34,540 nt of DNA from contig JANBPT010000469.1 of the NCBI GenBank assembly GCA_027575765.1, positions 1 through 34,540 of the forward strand, in the 5' to 3' direction. A program made the translations under genes and the position numbers. Below the pieces are notes generated by a model, which saw only the letters and a program-made list of their open reading frames with translations, did no database searches and had not been told where the DNA came from. This DNA comes from Tieghemiomyces parasiticus. Lineage: Eukaryota; Kickxellomycota; Dimargaritomycetes; Dimargaritales; Dimargaritaceae. This document shows positions 1-9,673 of the stretch, one piece after another (position 1 is the stretch's first letter; every line of letters starts with the position of its first letter).

Positions 1-726
1 TTCTTTACCACTTGATATACCCGCCAGTATGTCTTGTTTTGGTATAATAGCCTTGCCACTTGTGAGAATGGCATCTGCAAGGTATCCACTGCTACCCACC
101 CATGTATAGAGGCCCTCCTGTATAGCATGGGAGATTCCACTGTAGGGTATGGGAAATCCTGCATAGGTTCCCTCACTAGTTACCCTTGGCCTACCCTGGC
201 AGTAGCATTTTAGGTTACATGGCCCTTGGTCATATAGTCATGAGTCTGACCTCCTAGAGACATTTAGATGGTTGTCCTATTGTCTAGACCGGTTGCTGAC
301 TAATCCTACAACCTGTCCTATTGTTCTTGAGGTCATGTCCTCAAGAGACCATTATTCTGTCCCAGCAACCTTTGTCTTGCCACCTGGGATTAAGTGGTAG
401 TAATTGCAGGCCTTATTAATGCCATTGTCATTTGGGTATTTACCTTATCATATATATACCCTGAGCACCTGCTCCTCTATGTTCTGGGAGCATTTCCCCT
501 GCCTTGCCTCCAGGCAACCCTTTTGAGTTACCCTTGGTTTCATTTGTACTTCCCTTGTCCCAAGTATGTCTACCTTTAATGAAGCTCATTCCCCCCACCT
601 ATTAAGATTGTGATTAGGCTACTGAAGTATCTGACCTTAGGGTCTAATATCTAGGTAGCCTTCACATGTGTGTGAAGCCAAGCACAGCTTCTCTTTTTGA
701 AGAGCTGTAGTAGGCCACGCCTACAC

Positions 727-1044
727 AAGAAGCAAAAGAAAAGAAAGAAAAGAGACTGGGCAACCTCTGGGAGAGGCCCGGAAGAGACGGAGGGCCAACC
801 AGGCCCTCCACCAACTAGCACAAATCATTTATTATAGTCATAGTATATAAGCCGGGCCCAAGTATGCAGCACAGGGCCCGGCAGCTTTTTCCTGTATCTC
901 ATCCCATAGTGCCATACATTGGCGCTATTCTGTTAGTAAAGTTTAGTACCAATGTTTCCCTAAGCTCATTTGTTGGTATAACATTATAGACTTTATTGTT
1001 AGGCTTTATCCATCAATAGTTGACCTATCTTACTTCTGATTGCA
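727..1044 (+). repeat. Possible LTR with preceding polypurine tract
   Basis: A purine-rich run at about 727-755 resembles the polypurine tract of an LTR retrotransposon. It is followed at 757 by TG and at 1043-1044 by CA, which would bound an LTR of about 288 bp. Inside lies a TATA-like stretch at 843-850, followed directly by a perfect 9-bp inverted repeat (851-859 with 874-882, 14-nt loop), as seen near the R region of some LTRs. If right, this is the 3' LTR of an element whose body lies to the left, partly outside the window. I see no clear target duplication and no intact gag or pol. It could be chance structure in a decayed region. Confidence 0.3.
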
Positions 1045-1485
1045 GATTTGGATGCAGCCGCTCCAACTGCGTATTCTCAAACTCTCCACTTTGCCTCAGA
1101 GGTTCTTTTGAAGGTGGGACCAACCCCAGATATTGGTCCACTTTACATGTGATTTGTTGTACGCCAGGGCTATTACCCTATTAGCCGGGTACCTGAGCTT
1201 GGTGCATTTGTTTTGGATACTTTGTTAGCTCCGGTGGCCACCGGATGTGGCCACTGGAAGGGTATTCTTTTAGCTTGCTCACTCTAGCTACTGCCAATGG
1301 TGGTAGCATGATGATGACCCCATTGACAGTAGGCTCCACCATCCAACACTAGTCTATTCTTTGTTATATATATTGTTCATGTTGCACCTAGTAATAAATT
1401 GACACCTTTTTCCTGAAAAAACCATACCTTTTAAAACCCTTTATTATTTGAACTTGACTCCATTAATTAACAAGGCGCAACAGAT

Positions 1486-1739
1486 TGTTATACTGGGATT
1501 GAGGAGTAGTGCAGAATATGTATCAAAATTAAGGAACTAGTCGGCTACTTCAAGATTATCAGGTTTTAAGCAAAATAAACTATATGGAGAATTCATGTGT
1601 ACTTTATTCAGAGTAACAAAATGGTGGTCCGTTATATATAGGAGCAAAGAGGTTACTTGACAAAATAGGTCGCCTGAGGTTTAGTTGAAAACAAAGAACA
1701 ATGTGGTAATGGTGGATAGTAATGGCGGAGAAATGAACA
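1486..1739 (-). repeat. Possible solo LTR, minus orientation
   Basis: The segment is bounded by TGTT at 1486-1489 and AACA at 1736-1739, the usual inverted ends of an LTR. Read on the minus strand it has a TATA-like run (complement of about 1632-1641), then about 30-40 nt further on an AATAAA-type signal (complement of about 1600-1605). That is the promoter then polyadenylation order of an LTR. The flanking 5-mers do not match, so no target duplication supports it, and no polypurine tract or clear primer-binding site is seen beside it. Confidence 0.25.
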
Positions 1740-2487
1740 ATATATCAAAGGAATAAACAGTAAGACTTAATCACGCTTGATGTCTGGTAACAATGGGTAT
1801 ACCGCGAGGATTGTGAGTCACTGGTGGAAATTCAGGAACAGGTGCCAACACCACCTTTATCCCTTGAAGGCATCTAATGGGCACGTCAATACCCAAAAGG
1901 CGTAAATGACTGCCAATCCCCTTTAGGGAAAAGGCAGGATTAAGGTTTAAGGTTACGCACAATATGCAGGGAGATGTAGATCCTTCCCCCACACCCAAGT
2001 ATAAAAGCAAGCCCACACAGGTAAGAAAGAGCTTTCCAGTTATTTTTGAAGATTTTATTTTAGCAAGCCCATTATTTTCTTTATTTATTTTCCACATAGT
2101 TGGGATTCTGTTGTGGTCCCATACTCTTTACATTAATGCACCAAGTAAAATAACCTGTTCCATCCTGTTTTGCCATTGGACCTAGACTGTTGTTGTATAC
2201 GGTCCAACTAAAGTACCTCCAGCCAGGGCTTAGCACCACAGTGGTGGTGAGTCAGGGTTAACAAGCCACAGTGAATATTATCAAGAAGAAATCAATGAGT
2301 ACTTGTGTTTTTACTGGGTTGTTCAAGAACAGGCATCCTTTTATAGAGACAGCAGTGTGCTGATATTAGGCCCAAGTATAATACCATACCACAAGGCTAT
2401 TCTACTATCACAAAATTTTTGGTTCTGAAATAGCAGACTTGGACTTTACCCTGGGATAATCCAATGTGGTGGTTCACAATCACCACA

Positions 2488-3060
2488 GCAGCCAACTATA
2501 GGCCCATCTTTGGTGGCCAATGTCCTACACAAAGTATGTGGAAAAGTCCTCCTAGACCCACTACAGGTCAGCCTTGCCAGCTTAGACTATGGTCAATGCA
2601 GCTTCTACCCCAGTTACTCAACCCTGGAGTCCATCCTGGTGCTCCACTGCATGGCACTACACGCACTATAATCCATGGGGGTTATCCTGACCTTCAGCAT
2701 CAAGGGTGGTTATACCTAGGCCACCTGCAGCATGATCCTTGCTGCCCTGGAGACCAACAGGCTCCACAGCTGTCCCAACCTCATGATCTGGGCAGTACTC
2801 TGACAACCTCTCCATCAAGAATGCCCTCTACCACACAGCCATTTGTTCTAGTGCCTTGGCATGTTGCTAAACCACTGGGGTATTGACACTAACACATTGA
2901 GGTGCCATGTGCTGACATTTGGGCCACAGTTCAGGAATTGAGTACTACTGACCTGGGCCCCTTGGAACACCATTGCCTATTGGGCTATGGTTTATTGCTC
3001 CTTTGAGTGCTCCTGCCTTGAATACAGCTTGGTGTTTCCCTGTAGATAGCAAATTATGAC
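2488..3060 (+). pseudogene. Decayed LINE (non-LTR) reverse transcriptase fragment
   Basis: Read across frames, this piece keeps the order of landmarks of a non-LTR retrotransposon reverse transcriptase. NYRPI appears at about 2491-2508. After a frame change comes SLVANVLHKVCGKVLL, then LDYGQCSFYPSYSTLESIL, which resembles the family's Q-x-G-F-x-P-x-x-S-T segment. Next are MILAALETNRL and LMIWAVL, then in another frame NLSIKNALYHTAI. A weak trace of the P-Q-G-T-P-L segment and of the F-x-D-D catalytic box follows at about 2960-3050. At least two frame changes and three in-frame stops rule out function. The flank to about 3,760 has the same texture and may be the rest of the element. Confidence 0.65.
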
Positions 3061-4035
3061 CAATAGGTTGCCTGCCTTAGATTCACTATAAATAAAAATT
3101 CACTTCACCTGAATTTAGCCTGGTCACAATTTTCACATACACCAAGCTAGCCCAGTGTCTGGAGTCCATTTAAAGAGGCATCCCTGATCACCTCCTAGGG
3201 CTACCACCCAGCTCCTCCACAGGTATGGTTCTACCACCAACCAGCCTTGACCCTACGATACACTGGTGGTAGACCCTCTCCACTCAGTATGTTTACTAGT
3301 ACAAACTAGACCCAAATGGTCCCTGTCCTTTGCACACTACATCCTGCACCCCAACTGCCACAACATAAAATCTGCCACACAAGCAAGGTCCTTGGAGCCC
3401 CAACTCCACCAACCAGCTACCTTGGGCCTTTGGGCTATGCTCTAAACTGCCCACAACCTTGCCATGGATACAAAAAATACTGCCAACAAGACTGTCATGC
3501 AACTAGGCCACTAGCTTGTGGCCCACCCCATCTGCCAACTAGTCATGACCCCAGGTCACCAAATAAAGGCATGGCTCATTGAGTGGCTGTTTAGACTACA
3601 CCTCCTATGTGCCACTTACCAGGTGCAGCTCACACTACCCCACACCCTCAATGGGTGCCAGCTTGATTGACTGCTACCACCCAGCAGTGCTGACCTCCCC
3701 TCCCCAAAGACAGCCATCTGGCTAGCATTCCTGCCAACCACCTCCTCCAAACCCTCACGTTGCCACTGTGACATCACCACCATTGCCATTCATTACACCT
3801 GAATGTACAGCCTTATCTGGCAGTCCCTATTCCTCGTATGAAGAGACGCCCCCAGCTTTCTCACCCCTACTCCGACCCACCTCCTCCCCTTCCCCGCTTG
3901 CTGGGGACCCTTTGCCCCGTTGCCGTCAGTACCACATTTTCTCCCATCAGTGTTTTTCAAGTGGAATGTACAACAGACCTGACGCCCACCCTATGTCAAT
4001 CGCAGCGCTTACATAACTTTTAATTCTCATACACA

Positions 4036-4068
<33 letters not shown>
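4036..4068 (+). repeat. (CT)n microsatellite
   Basis: An almost pure CT dinucleotide run with one interruption (TTT) in the middle, followed by C-rich sequence to about 4,100. It lies just inside the GC-rich side of the boundary with the CpG-poor block. From here to 4,760 I see no gene I can support. Confidence 0.9.
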
Positions 4069-4761
4069 GTAACTCCCCCCTCCCCTCTCCTCTCCTCTCG
4101 GCCATTCAGTACCAGGGATCTCCTCAGTCGGCAAGGATAAACCTTATTACGGTTCTCAGCAGGTTCAGACCATAGAGTGAACCCGAAAAAGGACAGATCG
4201 ACCGGTCCCTGGCACCAAAATGCGAACTATCGGTTGAACTAGACTATGGGCTATAAACCTTTAATAAAGAGCAAACCTTCATCCCAAGGTTAATATTTCA
4301 GATGGGGAGCACGGAAACTAATAGATTGTCGTTAAATGTAGCCCCAAGGTGCTGTGGAGCTATTGACGGTCGACTTGCCGGAGGAGGACTTGTAGGTTTG
4401 CAAGGTAAGATATGGTCAATCTTTATGGGTCGATTCTACATATGCGGTATAGGTAGCAGGTTGACCAGAGGACAATGTGGGATCCGCAGACACCTGGTCT
4501 AAAAGAGATAATCAACTAATACTAGGCCACCACGGTTCACTGTGGAAATGAAGTGGGAGATACGGTGCCATGCCAAGTAGTTGCCCGACTCACCCTTCTG
4601 GATCGTGCCATTTGACCGTCCTCTTCATAATATTTTCCGTAGCCAACGGAGAAGTCCGCACTACCTGGCTCGTCTTGTCCCTTCGGATAGTTTGAGAAAA
4701 CCACGCGGCACCGGCTTGCCAAAATCCCTGCCTGGTTGGGACTCTGGTTCTGTCCGTCCGC

Positions 4762-4768
4762 TATAAAT
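4762..4768 (+). promoter_or_regulatory. TATA box of the first small secreted gene
   Basis: TATAAAT, 145 bp upstream of the chosen start codon at 4907, followed by a pyrimidine-rich leader of the type common before fungal start codons. The second gene of the family has a TATA-like run (TATAATA) at 5963-5969, 159 bp before its first ATG. The third has only a longer TA-rich stretch around 8311-8333, about 220 bp upstream. Confidence 0.4.
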
Positions 4769-4906
4769 ACTATTCGGTACCCCTGGCGTAGTCTTAACCA
4801 ACATCTCTCCACTTCACCAGCTCTCACCTCTCCCATGATCACATTTTCTTGTACACACCCTCCCGACCCCTCCACCACCTCACAATCTTTCCTATACGCC
4901 GTCGTC

Positions 4907-5152
4907 ATGCTCGTCTCCAGTCGCCTCACCGTGGCCTTGTTCGTCGTTCTTCAGGCCATCGCCCTGACCGCTACTGCCAAGAGAACCACTTCGACCAAAA
5001 CCATCACCACCACCACTAGAACTTCGGCCACGGCCTTTCCTACTCCCGCCACGACCAACGCCCCGCCAGCCATCCCCAACCAGGGCGGCACCAATCCTCT
5101 GAGCAGCGGCGGCGGCGGTTCCGTGGGTCTCGGTGGCGGTTTTCACTGGTAG
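4907..5152 (+). CDS. Small secreted protein, GS[VI]GL-tail family, member 1
   Basis: An 81-residue protein of unknown function that I do not recognise. Residues 1-24 form a clear signal peptide (hydrophobic VALFVVLQAIALTATA), with likely cleavage just before K25-R26, which could also be a Kex2-type site. Residues 27-50 are threonine-rich and probably O-glycosylated. A proline/glycine stretch follows, and the protein ends GGGGSVGLGGGFHW. There are no cysteines, so no disulphide core. The ATG at 4907 is preferred because it opens directly on the signal peptide. An in-frame ATG at 4835 would give 105 residues and bury it. The closing G-S-V-G-L plus six residues matches the two downstream genes, which argues that the frame is real. 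The antisense reading frame here is a shadow. The long gap to the next gene suggests separate transcription. Confidence 0.65.
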   Translation: MLVSSRLTVALFVVLQAIALTATAKRTTSTKTITTTTRTSATAFPTPATTNAPPAIPNQGGTNPLSSGGGGSVGLGGGFHW

Positions 5153-5440
5153 AGCGTCGTGCTCCACCCCTGCTACCATGGCAAGGATCTGCTCGGTCTC
5201 CCCTCTTTTCACCACGTCCTCTAGACTATTCGAAAGAAAATAAGTCGGTGGTTGATCCACTCCTCGATATTGGCAAGCTCTCTCTGCTTTCATACTTACC
5301 GCGCGCTTTACGGCCAGCCATTGTCGGAACGAGGCCAAACCTTTCCCATCTTTTTGATGGACAGGAGCTGGCCGGCTGATGATCCAATTTAGCCTTCGGA
5401 ACGACTCACTGTGATACCTTCTACTAATCTAGTATCTAAT

Positions 5441-5446
5441 AATAAA
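5441..5446 (+). terminator. Candidate polyadenylation signal, member 1
   Basis: AATAAA in an AT-rich patch about 290 bp after the stop codon of the first small secreted gene. It is the first perfect signal found downstream. Confidence 0.35.
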
Positions 5447-6121
5447 GTTTATAGCTAAGAGACCGTTCAAGACGAACGTATGGTTAAGAAATTCCCTCCT
5501 GGAAAACGAGTAGTGTAAGAAAAACGCAGCGGCTGCTTGCATTTATTTTCAGGTGGAGTCGAAGCCAAGATGGAAGATTGGTCCCTACTCATTTGGCATG
5601 CTTCTTTGGCAATTAGAGGGTTGGCCTACTCGATCGATTCATGGCCCGCTCGTCTGCTCGCTAGTCAATCGACTAAGCGAGTAGAAGATCCCTGGCACCT
5701 GAAGTGAGATGTCAATCGGTAGAACAGGGGGCCGGGGGCTAGTAATCAGTCGGGAGGAATAAAGTGTCACGGCTACTAGCCTGGCTCGTGATTTACGTAG
5801 AGGTACGATCATTGCAGGGTATCCGTCGTCCGTCCCAGCAGCCGATGCTCTCCTATTTTACACTCAAGGAAGGTTAACTGCTTGCACCCACCCGCTGCGA
5901 TACTGCGAACGAAGCAGTCTGTCGAACAACGACATCTGGTTGTAAAGCAAGTTCAGAAATAATATAATAAGGACCGGTTTCCCTGCCGTCACTGTAGATA
6001 CACCGTTTCCTCAGTTATTTTTAGAGCTTACCCCTCATTATCCCCTCTCCATCTACATATGCACTGCGAGCCCCGGGTCCTTTGAAATATCATTTCGCTT
6101 CATAACGCTCTCTAAGTCATC
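5447..6121. other. Intergenic, members 1 to 2
   Basis: No gene seen. A near-perfect hairpin lies at about 5657-5681 (CTCGCTAGTC against GACTAAGCGAG, one bulged base). The TATA-like run at 5963-5969 may serve the next gene. CG frequency is ordinary here, unlike the left end of the window. Confidence 0.5.
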
Positions 6122-6397
6122 ATGCTTCCCACCTGTCGCACCATGTCCCGCGTCGCGCTCCTAGCGGCATTTTGCATTGGAACCTTCACCCAGGCGGCAC
6201 CAACCAAAATGGTTCCCAATTCGGATACGGTGGAGGAGCGGTCCATCCCATGGCGGAAGGCGGTGCATCCCATGGGCGAGGACGACACCAATAATTCGGA
6301 CTTTCCGCCACTTTCCTTAGACGAAACAGCCCTGGATACTACCCTTTCCCCGAACCTTGGCGGTAGCGTCGGGCTGCGTTTTGGTTCGCCCTTTTGA
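6122..6397 (+). CDS. Small secreted protein, GS[VI]GL-tail family, member 2
   Basis: A 91-residue protein of unknown function. There are two possible starts, M1 (6122) and M8 (6143). Either gives a signal peptide, with the hydrophobic run VALLAAFCIGTFTQA and likely cleavage before A-P-T-K. The mature part is acidic and hydrophilic (runs such as GEDDTNNSD), with several basic pairs (ER, RK) that could be processing sites. It ends NLGGSVGLRFGSPF. The shared G-S-V-G-L lies exactly 11 residues from the C-terminus, as in member 1. The middle shows no similarity to members 1 or 3, so only the secretion signal and the tail are conserved. There is no cysteine in the mature part and no hydrophobic C-terminus of the GPI-anchor type. 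A short 7-bp inverted repeat at 6451-6466 lies after the stop. Confidence 0.65.
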   Translation: MLPTCRTMSRVALLAAFCIGTFTQAAPTKMVPNSDTVEERSIPWRKAVHPMGEDDTNNSDFPPLSLDETALDTTLSPNLGGSVGLRFGSPF

Positions 6398-8544
6398 CGT
6401 CGTGACGCTAGATACAGTACTTATCACCAGACAGTATTAGCCACTATAAAGAGTTAACTTTAACTCTCGGTGAGGTTTTGCGTTTCCGTCGAATACGGTT
6501 GTGGATCACCGCTTGGCGGTCTGTCTATTGTACGGGCACCAATTAAGAGTTGTGTTATATATTAAAAAAAACTGGGGGCTTCAGACTTTGACTGTGTAGC
6601 TGAAATGGAGTAGCGTCCGATACGGCGAGTCGATTGGTGTCACCCGTCCTAGAGCTAGATTTTATTTCGCAGGATGGCTTTTGGTTTGAGCTCTCCTAGC
6701 ATTTCAGGCTCAAAGCTCCATCCTCAAATCAACCTACTTTCACCAGGTGTGATGGGTGTAAGCCCTTAGATGGTACGTGGCTTCACATGGCATCCTCTCC
6801 AATGGGACGGGTCGACTCTTTTCCAATGATGACCAGTATTAACTGAGCGGCCTACCTATCTAGGATCTACCGTCTAACCTTTACTCCGTCCGCTAATGTA
6901 TCTGTGGATTGACGACAGCTGTGATAGCCCAACTTGTAGAGCAGAGTAGAGAAAGCAACCACATGTATATCTGTCCCCCCCCGCCACCTTTGTCTCGAGC
7001 TCTCCAGTCGAATACTAATGGTTTTAATGCATTCCGGTTCATCAATATGCGGCCTGACATCCATTAGCCCTGCTGACACGTGGTGTCTAGCAATAGGTAT
7101 GTCCCTAAGAGTCTCCTATTTATAATTGTTGGACTGTATAGTGCTCAGCTCGATCTTCGCAGGTCAGGTCAGCTTGACTTGGATCTGAATCGATAACGGG
7201 GCCAGCACTGGTACCGCGGAGTCAGTAGTTGTATGATGTGGTCAAATACTAAGGTATAGGTTCAATAAAACCTAGCTGGCTGAATCAACTGGTGGGGGGG
7301 AAGCACTAGGCATCGAGGATTGGACTCAGGTGCCACTCAAGGGGCCCTTACAGTGGACAGCACTGTGTAATCCCGTTCAAGGGCGGTCCTCTCTCGGCTG
7401 TCTTAATATCTTGCGAAGTTGCCCCTATCATCAAATTCGAAAATTGGGCAGACAGCTTCTGAATCCTGTCGGCCCCGCCCTACTCTTCCGCACGCCCCCT
7501 TGTCAATCGACCTTTGAAATGGCATGGACGAAAAGGACCCCCGTGAAAAATGATAAACCATACTCATCATTTGTACCATTGTCTGACGCTTAAGATCACC
7601 GCCGTCCATATTTCTAGCGGGCTCGGTAGTTTCAACGCGTACGTTGTGTAAGCGCCTATCATCCTTCTACTGGGAACTGTCCTCCCCTTCCACCTGTGCG
7701 TCTACGCTGTTGTAGCGTCCTTACAAAATCCACCGTCCCTTCCCACCTTATACTGAAGGCACTTGAGGATCCATTAATTTTCTCGCATTAGGATGATTAG
7801 AGAGGCCCGATGGCCCTTGAGTCGAATGTTCCCTCTTCGTCCAGCCCCAGTTAGTAAGATCGGCCCCGATGAGCTACCCTTGATTAACCACACCCAGGGT
7901 TAACGTAGCCCCGACCCCTCTCCCTGCACAGTGATTGGTCCGTAGCAGACTCTACCTGGTGATATAGCGCTGAGAGGTGTACGCCTTGGCCCCTCTTTTC
8001 CCTAGTCCAAACTTCGGAAATGTAATTGTGTGGCTAACTCACCGGCTTGTAGGAAACGGCAAATGTAGAGTCGTCTGATGATGGGTGGCTGGACGATCGG
8101 TAGCTCCTCACGGAAGATTACCTCCCACCGCACTCGTCGCTCATTTCCATAGTCTGGATCCTAGGATTATCAGTATACGACACGCACGTCGACGGCTAGG
8201 ATTGTCGAGAAGAGGGAACATAGGTAGCACGATAATAAAGCTGGCAAGGTAAGGGGGAGGGCTAGCTTAGCGTGCCCTCTACCTTGTGGCAGGAAAATGC
8301 GCCTATTAACATCATATATATATGTATATATAGCGCGACCCACCCTCCGTTCCGGAACGATACTCGCGACCCGACACATCATGTAATGCCGTTTAATTTC
8401 AGTACCAGCACTCACATGGTAAATTCGCTCACCCGTCTACTCCGACGACCGTCCAGCTTCCCATTCCCTTCACTTCAGTTGTGACTATCCCTGGTCGGGT
8501 TAACACACTACGGCTTACTTCACCCACTCTCCCCTTCTACCACG
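6398..8544. other. Intergenic, members 2 to 3
   Basis: About 2.1 kb with only short reading frames on either strand. None has a convincing start, signal peptide or family pattern. A TA-rich stretch at about 8311-8333 may be part of the promoter of the next gene. I looked here for a further copy of the GS[VI]GL tail on the plus strand and found none. Confidence 0.5.
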
Positions 8545-8784
8545 ATGGTTGCCCGCAGTACCCTTCTCCTAAGCGCCCTGATCACGTTCCTCCTCGTTGC
8601 TGGAGTCCAGCCACGACCGCTCCACGCCCCTGAGGATACCCCATCGTCCTATAGTGATACCGGTGCTCAGCCCACCAGCACTGTATTCACTTTGCTTAAT
8701 GTCCAGGGTAAAAACATTGAGGATGACTCGGAAGGTCTTAATGGGTCCATTGGGCTGCATTGGTACACGTACTTCAATCGGTAG
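8545..8784 (+). CDS. Small secreted protein, GS[VI]GL-tail family, member 3
   Basis: A 79-residue protein of unknown function. The ATG at 8545 follows a pyrimidine-rich leader and opens on a strong signal peptide (MVARSTLLLSALITFLLVAG), with cleavage near residues 20-23. The middle is Ser/Thr/Asp/Glu-rich and unlike the other two members. The C-terminus reads GLNGSIGLHWYTYFNR: the same G-S-[V/I]-G-L block, 13 residues from the end, then an aromatic-rich tail. There are no cysteines. It is the third + strand gene of the set, about 2.1 kb after member 2. The codon-level spellings of the motif differ among the three genes, so the motif is kept at protein level and is not a recent DNA duplication. 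Confidence 0.65.
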   Translation: MVARSTLLLSALITFLLVAGVQPRPLHAPEDTPSSYSDTGAQPTSTVFTLLNVQGKNIEDDSEGLNGSIGLHWYTYFNR

Positions 8785-9673
8785 CCTACCATGCCCACAC
8801 AATGCAATCGCCTTGCCACTTCTCCACCCAACTGTACTTCTCAACTCTATTATTTCCGCTCATGTTTTGTTAAAAGTCTTCCGGTCTTCTAAGACCCCGC
8901 ATCAGGCTTGCTTTAGTAATGCGTTTTTGCTAACTAACTGGGCACCATGTAATCGGCTGATTATTATTGCGACCCCCCCCCACAATCTACAGGGGCCTCA
9001 CGGCACTTATATTTGTGTAGAGTTACAGCTAAACGCCATTAAACCATCAAGCTCATCATTTTCCCTAGGCAAACCGAAAGACAAATAATCAAATATATAG
9101 GAGAGCTCAGCCACTTGCTTTCCAGTTCGTGATGATGGGAATCTAAATGGTAATTGCCCTCACTGAGGTAGCGGCCGTAAACATGTGGGTGCCAACAGGG
9201 TGCGGGACATTGGGCCTCCGGTGTGGCGAGTCTTGAAGATTGGCCGTGGCACAATGCCCGGCTGGTATAATATAAAATTACGGTTAGCCGAGCCAGGTAG
9301 TGCAACAATGCTTAACGTTGACGTGGGCCTGGCGTAACCGCCGCCATTGTGTGGTTAAAACAGCGTGGGTTCCAGAGCCCGGCTTCGCCTTCCCCTGCGT
9401 CTGAAGTAAGAGATAAACGTGACCCTGTCCGGTTGGCAGACAACCAGGCACCTCGGCAGCCGAGCCCCGAAACTCGCCAGCAGGGCCCCCACTCCGCCCG
9501 CCTCGACCCATCCCTCAAGGTTGTCAGCACGGGCGTTCGCAACTGCCCTCCGTACGATTCCCTACTTCTAGTCCATCCCAACATCGCCCCTCCGCCTCAT
9601 TCCCGGCCGTCCACAGCCCGGCATTCCATCGTAGTATTTGGCTCCGACCTCTACAACCTTTCGTTTCGCTCCC
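8785..9673. other. Intergenic, promoter region of NOT1
   Basis: No gene is supported here. The reading frames on both strands lack family patterns. A TATAAAA lies at 9271-9277, about 400 bp before the NOT1 start. The last 250 bp before the start are C/T-rich, as in many fungal leaders. Confidence 0.45.
9271..9277 (+). promoter_or_regulatory. TATA-like box upstream of NOT1
   Basis: TATAAAA within a short AT island, about 400 bp upstream of the NOT1 start codon at 9674. The distance is long, so it may serve a long 5' leader or be incidental. Confidence 0.25.

Larger units (their letters stand above)
1..3830. repeat. CpG-depleted block of decayed mobile elements
   Basis: This block has a base texture unlike the rest of the window: rich in TG and CA, with very few CG dinucleotides. 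Counting by eye gives about 30 CG in the block and only 3 between 2461 and 3780. GC order is common throughout, so the loss is specific to CG. CG becomes frequent again from about 3,830 onward. The block contains LTR-like pieces and a LINE reverse transcriptase remnant, and no intact gene. Between the named pieces (1-726, 1045-1485, 1740-2487, 3061-3830) I see only short interrupted reading frames and nothing I can name. CpG-specific loss is what deamination of methylated cytosine leaves behind. Confidence 0.75.

Noticed and set aside
1771..2097. 108-codon minus frame with a true ATG and a hydrophobic segment
   Set aside because: It lies in the decayed repeat block, has no family pattern, and is not long enough to exclude chance in AT-rich DNA.
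4302..4502. 66-codon frame containing AGGGLVGLQG, slightly like the GS[VI]GL tail, next to a GGTAAG donor-like site
   Set aside because: No signal peptide, the motif is internal, and the key serine is missing. Too weak to call a fourth family member.
4892..5338. 148-codon minus frame opposite the first small secreted gene
   Set aside because: It is the antisense reflection of a Thr- and Gly-rich coding region, giving a low-complexity Gly/Ser/Ala string.
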